From the NCBI GenBank assembly GCA_022843125.1, contig JALHOG010000013.1, forward strand, positions 1-64,000: a stretch of DNA of 64,000 nt, written 5' to 3'. Below, in pieces: positions 9,907 through 18,020 of this stretch. The stretch comes from Ilumatobacteraceae bacterium (GTDB taxonomy: Bacteria; Actinomycetota; Acidimicrobiia; Acidimicrobiales; Ilumatobacteraceae). A model generated the notes under the pieces. It was not told where the DNA came from and did not search any database. It worked only from the letters and a program-made list of their open reading frames with translations. A program made the translations under genes and the position numbers. Each line of letters starts with the position of its first letter. Positions within the stretch are counted from its first letter, which is position 1.

Positions 9907-10776
9907 GTGGCAAGTTCCTCGTCGACCAAGAAGGCCGCCAAGCTCGCGCAGAAGGGCAAGGGCCGCAAGGTGCGCTTCCAGGGCGGCACCGTGTTCCCGG
10001 CGGCGGTAGCGCTCACCCTCGTCATCGGCCTCGGGCTGATCGTGTACAGCCGGTCGACGCTGCCGGCGGCCGCCGCATCGCCGCCGACCATCAACGATCA
10101 CTGGCACGCTGCGTATGGGCTCTACCTCTGCGACGACTGGTTCATGTTGAACGGCAACCTCGAGGAGCTCAGCGCCCAGGGCGGGTTCGTCAACACCGAC
10201 TTCCGGCGCACCGGCATCCACAGCCACGACGACGGCGTCATCCACTGGCACCCGTACACGTCGGCCGCCGTCGGCGACAACGCCGTGCTCGGCGTGTTCC
10301 TCGAGAACTACGGGGTCGAGCTCACCAACGAGTCGATCCGGTTCGAGAACGTCGGCGCCGTCGGCCCCAACCCCAACTTCCCGCCCGCCAACGGTTTCGA
10401 CGTCGTCGACGAGTACGTCGAGGGCGAGACGCAGTGCAACGGCGAAGACGCCGAGGTCTCGATCAAGGCCTGGGGGAGCTTCACCGACACCGACGGCGGC
10501 AACCGCTACATCGCCAACATGGACCGGATCCACCTCGACAACGACGGCATGGTCTTCGGCATCTACTTCACCCCGAAGGACACCCCGCAGAACATGCCGC
10601 CGTGGGCGAGCCAGCTGCCCGAGCTCGGCGCGGTCGACATGCAGCAGATCCGCCCCGAAGACCTGATCCAGTCCGACACCGGCACGGGCACCGATACCGG
10701 CGCTGACACGGTGACCGACGCCCCCGCCGAGACCGGCACCGACGAGAGCGCGCCGCCCACCACCGCGGCCGGCTGA
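9907..10776 (+). CDS. Membrane-anchored extracytoplasmic protein, His-rich, unknown function
   Basis: Basic N-terminus, single TM (VFPAAVALTLVIGLGLIVYS), HWHAAYGLYLCDDW, GIHSHDDGVIHWHP, Thr/Asp-rich tail. Confidence 0.8.
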   Translation: MASSSSTKKAAKLAQKGKGRKVRFQGGTVFPAAVALTLVIGLGLIVYSRSTLPAAAASPPTINDHWHAAYGLYLCDDWFMLNGNLEELSAQGGFVNTDFRRTGIHSHDDGVIHWHPYTSAAVGDNAVLGVFLENYGVELTNESIRFENVGAVGPNPNFPPANGFDVVDEYVEGETQCNGEDAEVSIKAWGSFTDTDGGNRYIANMDRIHLDNDGMVFGIYFTPKDTPQNMPPWASQLPELGAVDMQQIRPEDLIQSDTGTGTDTGADTVTDAPAETGTDESAPPTTAAG

Positions 10777-10779
10777 ACC

Positions 10780-11778
10780 GTGCACGCCGTCGTGCTCGTC
10801 GGCGGGTTCGGCACCCGTCTACGGCCGCTCACCAACGACGTCCCGAAGCCGATGCTGCCCGTCGTCAACCGGCCGATGATCGTGCGGTTGGTCGACCGAC
10901 TCGGCGAAGCCGGGATCAGCGACGTCGTGCTCGCGCTCGGGTTCAAGCCGGGCCCGTTCGCCGAGGCGTTCCCCGACGGCACCCACGGTGCCGTGCAGGT
11001 CCACTACGCGGTCGAGCCCGAACCGCTCGACACGGCCGGGGCGATCGCATTCGCGGCCAGAGCGTGCGGTGTCGACTCCACCTTCCTCGTCCTGAACGGC
11101 GATGTCATCTGCGACGTCGACCTGACCGCTCTGGTGGCGTCGCATCGCGGGTTCGGAGCCGATGCGACCATCCATCTCACCCCCGTCGACGACCCATCGG
11201 CATTCGGCGTCGTCGAGATCGATGCGGCGGGTGTCGTCCAGCGGTTCCTCGAGAAGCCGGCGCCGGGGGTCACCGAGTCGAACCTCATCAACGGTGGCAC
11301 CTATGTGCTCGAGCCGAGCGTGCTCGACCTGATCGAGCCCGACCGTCGCGTGTCGATCGAGCGCGACGTCTTCCCGGCGCTCGCTGACGATCGCCGCCTG
11401 CGAGGGGTCGCCACCTCCGACTACTGGCTCGATGCCGGCCGACCGGAGCTCTACCTGCAGGCCAACCTCGATGTCGTCCGCGGTGCGCGTCGGCTGCCCG
11501 AGAGCGACCCGATCGCCGCCACCGCCGACATCGATCCGTCGGCCACGATCGACGAGTCGGTCGTCGGTCACGCATGCGTGATCGGCGCCGGGGCTGTGGT
11601 CTCACGATCGGTCTTGCTGCCGCACGCCGTCGTCGGCGCCGGCTCGAAGGTCGTCGACTCGACGATCGCCGGCACCGTGGCCGATGGGGCGTCGGTGATC
11701 CGAAGTGTGTTGGGCCGACACGCCACGGTCACCGCCGACCACGACCTGGTCGACGACCGACTGCCGCGACCCGAGTGA
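10780..11778 (+). CDS. NDP-sugar nucleotidyltransferase, probable mannose-1-phosphate guanylyltransferase
   Basis: VVLVGGFGTRLRPLTNDVPKPMLPVVNRPMIVRLVDRL; hexapeptide C-terminus. Confidence 0.85.
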   Translation: MHAVVLVGGFGTRLRPLTNDVPKPMLPVVNRPMIVRLVDRLGEAGISDVVLALGFKPGPFAEAFPDGTHGAVQVHYAVEPEPLDTAGAIAFAARACGVDSTFLVLNGDVICDVDLTALVASHRGFGADATIHLTPVDDPSAFGVVEIDAAGVVQRFLEKPAPGVTESNLINGGTYVLEPSVLDLIEPDRRVSIERDVFPALADDRRLRGVATSDYWLDAGRPELYLQANLDVVRGARRLPESDPIAATADIDPSATIDESVVGHACVIGAGAVVSRSVLLPHAVVGAGSKVVDSTIAGTVADGASVIRSVLGRHATVTADHDLVDDRLPRPE

Positions 11779-11797
11779 CGATGCACGGGGCCGGCCG

Positions 11798-12694
11798 GTG
11801 AACGTCCTCGTCGTCGGTGGTGCCGGGTTCATCGGTTCGCACCTCGTCGACCGCCTGCTGGCCGATGGAGAGACCGTCGATGTCGTCGACGACCTGTCGC
11901 ACGGCAGCCTCGCGAATCTCGCCGATGCACGGTCGATGGGCGGCCCGCTCAAGATCCACCACCTCGACGCAGGATCCGCCGAAGCCGCGTCGTTGATCGG
12001 GATGCGCCGACCCGACGTGCTGTACCACCTCGCCGCCGTCCCGCGGGGCCTCCCGGTCCCGAGCCGGCTCGCCGCAGCGTTCGCGACGTCGCTCGCGCTG
12101 CTCGATGCAGCGCGTGTGCACGGCGTCCCCAAGGTCGTCGTCGCGCTCCCGGCGACCGCGATCTATGGTCGCCCGGCGAGTCGCGATCTGCCGCTCAAGG
12201 AGCAGCCGCTCGAGCCCCGCGGCGTCCGCGGGGTCATCGCCCGCTCGGTCGTCGATCTGCTCACCACGTACCGCGAGCAGGATGCGGTCGAGTTCACCGC
12301 GCTCGCGCTGGCCACGGTGTACGGACCCCGGCAGCGCCCTGACGGGGGCGTGGTCGCAGCGTTGGCGCTCGCGGCCGCGGAGCAACGCGCACCCGCGCTG
12401 TCGGGAGACGGCCGCCAGACCCGCGATCTGCTGTTCATCGACGACACGGTCGATGCCCTGGTGCGCGCCGGGGCGCGAGGCAGTGGTCTCGTCATCAATG
12501 TCGGCACGGGCGAGCAGACGACGCTGCGCGACCTGTGGGTGGCGTTGGCCGGTGGCGGCGGTCAGGTGCCGGTGCCCACCCCTGCCAGAGCCGACGAGAT
12601 CCAGCGGTTCGCCCTGTCGCCCGTCCGGGCCCGCATCCACCTCGGTTGGTCGCCCTGGACGTCGCTCGACGTCGGTCTCCGCTCGCTCCGGTGA
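11798..12694 (+). CDS. NAD-dependent sugar epimerase/dehydratase
   Basis: NVLVVGGAGFIGSHLVDRLLADGETVDVVDDLSHG; GQTRDLLFIDDTVDAL-like. Confidence 0.85.
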   Translation: MNVLVVGGAGFIGSHLVDRLLADGETVDVVDDLSHGSLANLADARSMGGPLKIHHLDAGSAEAASLIGMRRPDVLYHLAAVPRGLPVPSRLAAAFATSLALLDAARVHGVPKVVVALPATAIYGRPASRDLPLKEQPLEPRGVRGVIARSVVDLLTTYREQDAVEFTALALATVYGPRQRPDGGVVAALALAAAEQRAPALSGDGRQTRDLLFIDDTVDALVRAGARGSGLVINVGTGEQTTLRDLWVALAGGGGQVPVPTPARADEIQRFALSPVRARIHLGWSPWTSLDVGLRSLR

Positions 12695-12713
12695 CGGGCC
12701 GAACCCGGACGGA

Positions 12714-13679
12714 TCAGATGTCGAGGGTCGTCGCAGCGAGCGCCTGTGCGACCTCAGGGCTCGACATGACGGTGTCGGTCACCACGCAGCGCATGCCGGC
12801 CGACCGCACCTCGTCAGCCAGATGGGCGTCGACGCGATCGATCACGAGCGTGCTCGCGATAGACCGGTACAGGCGGGCGACGCCGACCACCGATGCCTCG
12901 TGGCCGAGCTCGACGAGCATCCGATCGGCCGGCCCCTTGAGCGCCGTTCCACCGACGATCGGTGACACGGCGACGACGCGTTCCCGCCGCGCTGCCAGCA
13001 ACTCGTCGACGCCGGCCAACGCGCGGATCGGGGCGATCGACACCAACGGGTTCGACGGAGCGATCACGACGGTGTCGGCCCCGACGAGCGCCGCCTCGGC
13101 CGCGTCGGTGAGCCGTGCGCCGTCGTGCTCGAACGTGACGTCACTCACCGGCACGCCGTGGCGGAGCCGCACGAAGTAGTCCTGGAACGAGACACGGCGA
13201 CCCGCTTCGTCCCCGACGGCGAGCTCGACCACGGTGCGGAATCGCTGGTCGGTCATCGGCAGCAGTGTCGGCTCGAGTCCCCAGGCGCGAGCGATCTCGG
13301 CGGTGACATCGGTGAGCGTCGCACCCTCGGCGAGGCGCGCCGTCCGGTAGAAGTGGGTCGCGAGATCCTGGTCGCCGAGGTTGAACCAGGTGGGTGCCGC
13401 CGTCGAACCGGCAGGTCGCACCGAGGTGTACCGCTGCAGTGCCTCCATCGCCCGCCACGTCTCGCGGGCCAGCCCCCAACCGCGCTCGGGGTCGATCGCC
13501 CCTGCGAGCGTGTAGATGATCGTGTCGAGGTCGGGGGAGATCGACAGACCGTGGAGCTCGGTGTCGTCACCCGTGTTGACGATCGCTGTGACCGCTCGCG
13601 CCGGCACGATGCCGAGCAATCCGCGTAGATACCTCGCAGCCCCCACCCCGCCCGCCAGCACCGCAACGGTCGGCGTCAT
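12714..13679 (-). CDS. cofD: 2-phospho-L-lactate transferase family (coenzyme F420 biosynthesis)
   Basis: TVAVLAGGVGAARYLRGLL, VNTGDDTELHGLSISPDLDTIIYTLAG, APSNPLVSIAPI. Confidence 0.92.
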   Translation of the reverse strand: MTPTVAVLAGGVGAARYLRGLLGIVPARAVTAIVNTGDDTELHGLSISPDLDTIIYTLAGAIDPERGWGLARETWRAMEALQRYTSVRPAGSTAAPTWFNLGDQDLATHFYRTARLAEGATLTDVTAEIARAWGLEPTLLPMTDQRFRTVVELAVGDEAGRRVSFQDYFVRLRHGVPVSDVTFEHDGARLTDAAEAALVGADTVVIAPSNPLVSIAPIRALAGVDELLAARRERVVAVSPIVGGTALKGPADRMLVELGHEASVVGVARLYRSIASTLVIDRVDAHLADEVRSAGMRCVVTDTVMSSPEVAQALAATTLDI

Positions 13680-14806
13680 CGGCCGGCCTCGATCGCCGTG
13701 TGGTAGAGGGCCATCAGCTCGTCTGCGGTCGCGGCCCAGGAGAAGCGGGCGGCGTTCCGGTACCCGCGTTCGATGAGCGCGAGCCGCAGCCCACCGTCGT
13801 CGAGCACGCGGGTGAGTGCGTCGGCGAGCGCCTCGGTGTCGCCGGACATGACGAGCAGTGCGCCGTCGCCGCCGATCTCGGGGTTGGCCCCTGCGTCGCT
13901 CGCGACCACCGGCGTTCCGGCGAGCTGGGCCTCGACGATCGGGAACCCGAACCCCTCGTCGAGCGATGGGTAGGCGAGCGTGGTGGCCCGGCGCAGCAAC
14001 CAGTGCTTGGTGGCATCGTCGACGCGGCCGAGCCGCACCACTCGCCTGGCGCGATCGGCCGGCAGTGTGGCGATCGCCGCGTCCACGTCGTCGCTCGCGT
14101 CCCCTCGTGACCCTGCGAGCACGAGTCGCACGTCGCGGTGGGGCAGGGTGCCGAACGATTCGACGAGGCGGCCGAGGCCCTTGCGGCGCTCCTCGGTCCC
14201 GATCGCCAGCACGAAGCGGTCACCGCCGAGTTCGGCTGCGCATGCGGGCACCGCCAGCGACCCCATCGTCGGGGGCGCGGTCGGAGGCCCGAGGTGGATC
14301 GTGCGTACGCGATCGGTGTCGAGGAGCGAGCGCACCTCGGCGGCCGTGGCGTCGGAGCTGGCGTGGATCCACGCCCCGTGCGCGACCGCTCGCCGCAGCC
14401 GTTCACCAGCCCGCCGCACGACGGGGATCGCGTCGTCGGGATGGCGCAGGAACCAGCAGTCGTAGACGGAGATCACTGCCGGGATCGACGTCGGTGGGAC
14501 AACGTAGTTGGTGCCGTGGATGACGTGAGCACCTCGCGCCCAGCGGTCGACCGATGGGCCGTGCACGCGAGACCAGAGGTGCGATGCGACGATCCCAGGG
14601 ATCGGGAGGCGCCGATGCCCGGGCATCGGATCGGAGCGGAAGCTCACGAGGAACGGGTCGACGTGGACGTCGGTGCGAGCCGTCAAGGCATCGACCATCC
14701 CGACGGTGGCAATGCCGACGCCGGTTCGGTGCCCGTACAGCGGGCCGACGTCGATGGCGATGCGCAGCGGATCGGGGGCGTCGGACATTTCGGGGGCGTC
14801 GGACAT
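13676..14806 (-). CDS. GT4 family glycosyltransferase
   Basis: [77 protein letters not shown]; stop overlaps cofD start codon. Confidence 0.88.
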   Translation of the reverse strand: MSDAPEMSDAPDPLRIAIDVGPLYGHRTGVGIATVGMVDALTARTDVHVDPFLVSFRSDPMPGHRRLPIPGIVASHLWSRVHGPSVDRWARGAHVIHGTNYVVPPTSIPAVISVYDCWFLRHPDDAIPVVRRAGERLRRAVAHGAWIHASSDATAAEVRSLLDTDRVRTIHLGPPTAPPTMGSLAVPACAAELGGDRFVLAIGTEERRKGLGRLVESFGTLPHRDVRLVLAGSRGDASDDVDAAIATLPADRARRVVRLGRVDDATKHWLLRRATTLAYPSLDEGFGFPIVEAQLAGTPVVASDAGANPEIGGDGALLVMSGDTEALADALTRVLDDGGLRLALIERGYRNAARFSWAATADELMALYHTAIEAGR

Positions 14807-14969
14807 GGTGTGGCGGCGGTCGGCACGGGTGGGTCCGGCGCGGCCCGCCAGAGTAGCGGGGAGGGGCCGCGGTGGACCGATTCGCGCGCCCACGCCGTTC
14901 ATGGCCGTAGACTCGCCCGGTCAGTTGGCCGGTCCGGTCTCGTCCTTCACTCGTTCAGGAGTCTTTCGC

Positions 14970-15962
14970 GTGCCACGTGCGTTCATCACCGGGATCACCG
15001 GTCAAGACGGTCAACATCTCGCCCAGTTCCTCCACGACCAGGGCTACGACGTCTACGGCATGGTCAAGGGACAGAGCAACCCGCGGATCGCCGCTGTGCT
15101 CGAGGAGATGCCGTTCATCGAGACCGTGCCGGGTGACCTGGCCGACCTGCCTTCGCTCGTCAAGGCGATCGAGGTGTCCCAGCCCGACGAGGTCTACAAC
15201 CTCGGGGCGATCAGCTTCGTGGCGATGAGCTTCAATCAGGCCGAGTTGACCGCCAACATCACCGGCCTCGGCGTGCTGCGCATGCTCGAAGCCGTTCGTA
15301 TGGTCGGCGGTGCGGAGAACAACCCGATCCGGTTCTACCAGGCGTCGTCGTCGGAGATGTTCGGCAAGGTCCGCGAGACCCCGCAGACCGAGGCGACCCC
15401 GTTCCACCCCCGGAGCCCGTACGGCTGCGCCAAGGTGTTCGGCCACGACATCGTGGTCAACTACCGCGAGAGCTACGACATGTTCGCCTGCTCGGGCATC
15501 CTGTTCAACCACGAGGGCCCCCGTCGCGGCATCGAGTTCGTGACCCGCAAGGTCACCAACGCCGTTGCCCGGATCAAGCTCGGGCTCCAGCAGGAGATCG
15601 TGCTCGGCAACCTCGATTCCAAGCGCGACTGGGGCTACGCCGGCGACTACGTCAAGGCGATGTGGATGATGCTCCAGGCCGACGAGCCCGACGACTACGT
15701 GATCGCCACGGGTCAGACGCACTCCATCGAGGATCTGGTGGAGCGGGCGTTCGCCGAGGTCGGGATCGAGGACTGGCGGCCGTACGTTCGACAGGATCCG
15801 AAGTTCTTCCGGCCGGCCGAGGTCGACCTGCTCATCGGCGATCCGTCGAAGGCCAAGCGCGAACTCGGCTGGGAGCCGGACGTCTCGTTCCCCGAACTGG
15901 TCAGCATGATGGTGCGCAACGACCTCGAGATCGAGGCGAAGAAGGCCGGCATCGCGCTTTGA
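14970..15962 (+). CDS. gmd: GDP-mannose 4,6-dehydratase
   Basis: [85 protein letters not shown]. Confidence 0.92.
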   Translation: MPRAFITGITGQDGQHLAQFLHDQGYDVYGMVKGQSNPRIAAVLEEMPFIETVPGDLADLPSLVKAIEVSQPDEVYNLGAISFVAMSFNQAELTANITGLGVLRMLEAVRMVGGAENNPIRFYQASSSEMFGKVRETPQTEATPFHPRSPYGCAKVFGHDIVVNYRESYDMFACSGILFNHEGPRRGIEFVTRKVTNAVARIKLGLQQEIVLGNLDSKRDWGYAGDYVKAMWMMLQADEPDDYVIATGQTHSIEDLVERAFAEVGIEDWRPYVRQDPKFFRPAEVDLLIGDPSKAKRELGWEPDVSFPELVSMMVRNDLEIEAKKAGIAL

Positions 15963-15991
15963 GCCCGGGCCCGTGCCCGCGGCGGGCGGGT

Positions 15992-17314
15992 TCAGCTCTC
16001 GAGCGGTAGTTCGGGCAGCGGGCCGGGCGAGGTCGGCAGCGACTCGATACCGGCGGCCAGCCGGCTGCGGAGCGCTGCTGCGAAGCAACCGAACGCAGCC
16101 ATGCTGGATGCGACCAGGCCGATCTCGATCCGCCGGAACAACAGGTCGCTCGACAGCCACGTGCCCAACAGGAACGTGATCACCGCGACGCCCCAGCCGA
16201 CAGCGACGAACTCGTGCCCGCGCAGCGCGACCACGGCCTGGGCGGTCGCGATGGCGGCCATGTAGATCGCGCTCGACAGGGCGAGCATCGCCATTGTGCG
16301 GCCCGACAGCTGCGCTGCGAACACCAACTCGACGACCGGGGATCCGATCATCCACGCGCCCACGGTGCCGAGGATCCCGATCCCTGCGACCAGGACCATC
16401 AGGCGGCGGAAGCCGCTGACGAACTCGACGAAGTCGCCCTGGGCAGCGAGGCGCGCGAGGCGCGGGAGCAGGGCGGCCTGCACCGCCTGGAACATGAACA
16501 GCGGGATCCGCGCCATCAACACGCCGTAACCGAACTGGGTGACGAGCGCTCTGGGCTCGTCGTCGCGAAGGACCGTGGCGGCGATCGGGCCGGCGTTGAG
16601 CAGGGCGCCGGCGAACACCGCGCCGAGCAGCAGCCACCCCAGGTTCTGCGTGACCTCGGCCCACGGAGCCTCCGGGCCCGGATCGGTGCCCAGCTTGCCT
16701 CGCGCTCCGAGCGTGACGACTGCGACCAGTGGTGACAGGGCGACCGCGAACGCGTACGGGGCGGGCTCGGTGATCCCGATCGCGGCGAAGAGGACACAGA
16801 CGACGATGCGGATCACGCCGTCGGCCCCGATGATCAGCGCGTATGCGCGGAATCGACCGGAACCGGAGCACACCCCGCGCGCGAGGTGGGCCGGGGCGTA
16901 CGCCACGAACGCCATGGCCAGCGCGCCGAGCATCCACCAGTCGCCGTCGAAGTAGGCCCGGGTGATCAGCGGGCTGAAGACCGCCATCGCCACGAGCACG
17001 GCAATGGTGATGCCGATGCCGAGCCGGAGCACCCGGGCGAACACGGGCCGACCACCCTCGCCGCGTGCCCGGCGATGGGCGATCGCACGCCCGAGTTCTT
17101 GCTCGAGCGGGAGGAAGAAGCCGGGGGCGAGGGCAAAGGTCGCGAACCACATCGACTGGATCGGCTGGAATTCGTCGTCACCACCGAGAGCGTTCCTGCC
17201 GACCCGGAAGAAGGCGAACGTCGCCACGCCGGCCACGAGGAGTGAGAGTCCGACGGGCAGCGTGCCCTCGGGGAGTGGAGCGCGCCGTGGCGCGGTGGTG
17301 GCGGTCGTGGACAC
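15992..17314 (-). CDS. Polysaccharide flippase/oligosaccharide transporter-like multi-TM protein
   Basis: About 12 hydrophobic segments, FALAPGFFLPLEQELGRAIAHRRA; located in polysaccharide locus. Confidence 0.75.
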   Translation of the reverse strand: MSTTATTAPRRAPLPEGTLPVGLSLLVAGVATFAFFRVGRNALGGDDEFQPIQSMWFATFALAPGFFLPLEQELGRAIAHRRARGEGGRPVFARVLRLGIGITIAVLVAMAVFSPLITRAYFDGDWWMLGALAMAFVAYAPAHLARGVCSGSGRFRAYALIIGADGVIRIVVCVLFAAIGITEPAPYAFAVALSPLVAVVTLGARGKLGTDPGPEAPWAEVTQNLGWLLLGAVFAGALLNAGPIAATVLRDDEPRALVTQFGYGVLMARIPLFMFQAVQAALLPRLARLAAQGDFVEFVSGFRRLMVLVAGIGILGTVGAWMIGSPVVELVFAAQLSGRTMAMLALSSAIYMAAIATAQAVVALRGHEFVAVGWGVAVITFLLGTWLSSDLLFRRIEIGLVASSMAAFGCFAAALRSRLAAGIESLPTSPGPLPELPLES

Positions 17315-17344
17315 GAGGGCCCAACACTATCGCCGCGCCTGTGC

Positions 17345-17391
17345 GCACGCGGAACGGCCCGCCCGGTGTGCCGGGCGGGCCGTTCGCGTGC
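17345..17391 (-). terminator. Strong stem-loop downstream of the NKTS-repeat gene
   Basis: GCACGCGGAACGGCCCGCCCGG-TGTG-CCGGGCGGGCCGTTCGCGTGC, about 21 bp with one bulged G; no T-tract. Confidence 0.65.
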
Positions 17392-17401
17392 CCCAGACGG
17401 G

Positions 17402-17836
17402 TCAGCGGATGGCGTCGGCGAGCCCGCGTGCCCGGGTCGACAGGGTCTCGGTGACGGTGCCGGCGACGGAACGGACCGTCTCGTCGGCCTGCTGTACTGC
17501 GACGACGATTGCGCCGATCCCGACGTAGGCGGCGTCGCGGGCGAACTCGGCGAGGCGGTCGGTGTCGAACGGCTGCTCGAACGCCGGCTTCTGGAACGCC
17601 GGCACCTGGAGCGCCGGCATCTGGAAGCGGGTCTGGTCCAGCTTCGAGAGATCGAGTCGCTTCACCGTGCTGTTGAGCGTGTTGCTGACGGCGTCGGCGA
17701 TGTCGGCCACGGCACCGTTCACGGTGCTGGTGACGTTCTCGGCGAGCTCGGTCACGGTGCTGGTGACGGTGCTGGTCATGTTGCTGGTCTTGTTGCTGGT
17801 CTTGTTGCTGGTCTTGTTGCTGGTCTTGTTGTTCAT
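17402..17836 (-). CDS. Low-complexity/amphipathic protein with NKTS tandem repeats, unknown function
   Basis: MNNKTSNKTSNKTSNKTSNMTSTVTSTVTELAENVTSTVNGAVADIADAVSNT...; normal stop and downstream stem-loop. Confidence 0.7.
   Translation of the reverse strand: MNNKTSNKTSNKTSNKTSNMTSTVTSTVTELAENVTSTVNGAVADIADAVSNTLNSTVKRLDLSKLDQTRFQMPALQVPAFQKPAFEQPFDTDRLAEFARDAAYVGIGAIVVAVQQADETVRSVAGTVTETLSTRARGLADAIR
17771..17830 (-). repeat. 12-bp tandem repeat (AACAAGACCAGC x4 plus one variant unit) inside CDS
   Basis: Direct reading: gctggtcttgtt at 17783, 17795, 17807, 17819 and gctggtcatgtt at 17771 on + strand. Confidence 0.95.
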
Positions 17837-17914
17837 GGTGTGGGCTTTCTGTCGCGTCCGGTGGGGGCGTAGGCGCTCGAAGCGCCCGGTGTGATTGCAA
17901 AGGTATCGATCAGT

Positions 17915-17930
17915 GCTTGCAAATGCAAGC
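17915..17930. promoter_or_regulatory. Palindromic operator-like site GCTTGCA-AA-TGCAAGC
   Basis: Perfect 7-bp arms, 2-nt spacer, in the divergent intergenic region 17837-18020. Confidence 0.5.
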
Positions 17931-18005
17931 GCACTCGCCACCTGGCACCGTGGCGTCGGTCACCGACGTGATGACCGGTGACGGCGACCTTCCCGTGCCC
18001 CCCGC

Positions 18006-18011
18006 TAGCCT
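18006..18011 (+). promoter_or_regulatory. -10-like TAGCCT, 9 nt before GTG 18021
   Basis: TANNNT hexamer; recurrent pattern. Confidence 0.5.
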
Positions 18012-18020
18012 CGCTCCATC

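Noticed and set aside
17771-17836. NKT/NMT/NVT/NST as N-glycosylation sequons
   Set aside because: The product has no recognisable export signal, so the sequons are most likely coincidental to the repeat unit.
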